A stretch of DNA of 64,000 nt from Piscinibacter gummiphilus (GTDB taxonomy: Bacteria > Pseudomonadota > Gammaproteobacteria > Burkholderiales > Burkholderiaceae_C), in contig NZ_CP015118.1 in assembly GCF_002116905.1 (NCBI RefSeq), forward strand, positions 1,922,001-1,986,000. Reading direction: 5' to 3'. The notes below the pieces were generated by a model. That model was not told the origin of the DNA. It was given only the letters and a program-made list of their open reading frames with translations, and made no database searches. Positions 63,437 to 64,000 of the stretch are shown piece by piece (the stretch's first letter is position 1; every line of letters begins with the position of its first letter). The translations under genes and the position numbers were made by a program.

Positions 63437-64000
63437 CCGCCAGCGCGGCTTCTCGTACCTCTGGGTGCTGCTGCTCGTGGCGCTGCTCGGCATGAGCGTG
63501 GGCTTCGCGTGGGAGATCCATTCGACCTCGGCGCGAAGGGACCGCGAGGCGGAGCTGCTCGCCATCGGCCGCCAGTTCCGCGTCGCGATCGCGCGCTACC
63601 ACGAGGCGATGCCGATGGGGCGCCGCGAGTACCCCGCGAGCCTCGAGGACCTGCTGTTCGACAAGCGGGTCAGTGGCGGTCGCCGGCACCTGCGCAAGGT
63701 GTTCGTCGACCCGATGACCGGCAAGCCGGACTGGGTGCTCGTGCGCGTGGCGGGGCGTGTGGTCGGCGTGCATTCGCGGTCCGACGCCGTTCCGATCAAG
63801 CAAGGGGCCTTCGAGGCCGAGGACGCCGGCTTTGCCGGCAAGCAGGCGTACCACGAATGGAAATTCACCTATCCCTCCGACCTGATGCAGCGGGGCGCGG
63901 CCGATCCCGCACTGCCGGGGGCGTCGTCTCCGGTGCCGGGCCTGGCCGCCTCGGCGGGCACGCCGTGGCCCGGGCTGTCCGCCAGTGGTGCGCTGGGGCT
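63423..64000 (+). CDS. Pseudopilin-like protein, cut by right window edge
   Basis: 192 codons are visible with no stop before the edge. The N-terminus CSRQRGFSYLWVLLLVALLGMSVGFAWEI has the prepilin Gly-Phe site and a hydrophobic helix but lacks the usual Glu+5 (Trp is there instead), as in GspK-like or other minor pseudopilins. The body has REAELLAIGRQFRVAIARYHEAMP, the EYPASLEDLLFDKR segment and FVDPMTGKPDWVLV, typical of a conserved family next to T2SS-like operons. The ATG overlaps the previous stop. A Pro/Ala/Ser-rich tail begins near residue 165. Confidence 0.8.
   Translation, partial: MTRCSRQRGFSYLWVLLLVALLGMSVGFAWEIHSTSARRDREAELLAIGRQFRVAIARYHEAMPMGRREYPASLEDLLFDKRVSGGRRHLRKVFVDPMTGKPDWVLVRVAGRVVGVHSRSDAVPIKQGAFEAEDAGFAGKQAYHEWKFTYPSDLMQRGAADPALPGASSPVPGLAASAGTPWPGLSASGALG

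Overview
The window is about two-thirds G+C, carries no RNA gene I can recognise, and is densely packed with overlapping genes. A Bug-family tripartite-tricarboxylate binding protein, a PEP-CTERM protein, a partial C-P lyase operon and the queG/tsaE/amidase/mutL neighbourhood together suggest a betaproteobacterium of the order Burkholderiales, probably near the Leptothrix/Rubrivivax/Rhizobacter group. This placement is inferred from gene content and style; no marker gene for taxonomy is present.

Layout. 1-2770: phosphonate catabolism, with phnG and a cut phnH leftward and phnF, a DUF1045 protein and phnN rightward, around a 14-bp palindrome. 2767-5297: an IclR regulator divergent from an atypical type II dehydroquinase and an amino-acid/aromatic-type ABC binding protein. 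5357-7919: small metabolic and hypothetical genes. 8056-13693: a sugar locus (GH1 beta-glucosidase plus a complete ABC sugar importer) headed by a 22-bp palindrome. 13701-18140: a DUF1800/DUF1501 pair between two small genes (GFA-like and SRPBCC), each of which is preceded by an almost identical 24-bp palindrome. 18135-31050: ankyrin, amidase, pseudouridine synthase, XerD, Bug protein, AEC transporter, QueG, TsaE, AmiC-like amidase, DedA, MutL and a glutaredoxin-like membrane protein. Two copies of a GC-rich inverted-repeat element sit at convergent gene ends here.

31486-54218: the accessory part. It is a co-directional run of very large exported proteins: an IPT/TIG-repeat protein, a glycine-rich protein, a 2114-residue beta-helix/Ig/FN3 protein, a signal-peptide-bearing RHS/YD-repeat protein ending in a HINT domain and a 104-residue variable tip, a leucine-rich-repeat protein immediately downstream (candidate immunity protein), a 1315-residue Ig/Calx-beta-type protein, and a PEP-CTERM protein. 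The RHS tip and the LRR gene are AT-richer than their surroundings, as expected for a swapped toxin/immunity cassette.

54306-64000 (edge): a type II secretion/type IV pilus-like operon (gspG, gspF, gspE, PilM/N-, PilO- and PilP-like genes, a secretin, then three pseudopilin-type genes). The secretin has N-terminal TPR-like repeats and a C-terminal cohesin-like domain. My main hypothesis is that 31.5-64 kb encodes a surface-displayed or secreted RHS toxin with its own scaffold proteins, next to a dedicated T2SS-like exporter. The domain calls come from the sequence; the functional link between the two blocks is inference from adjacency and strand.
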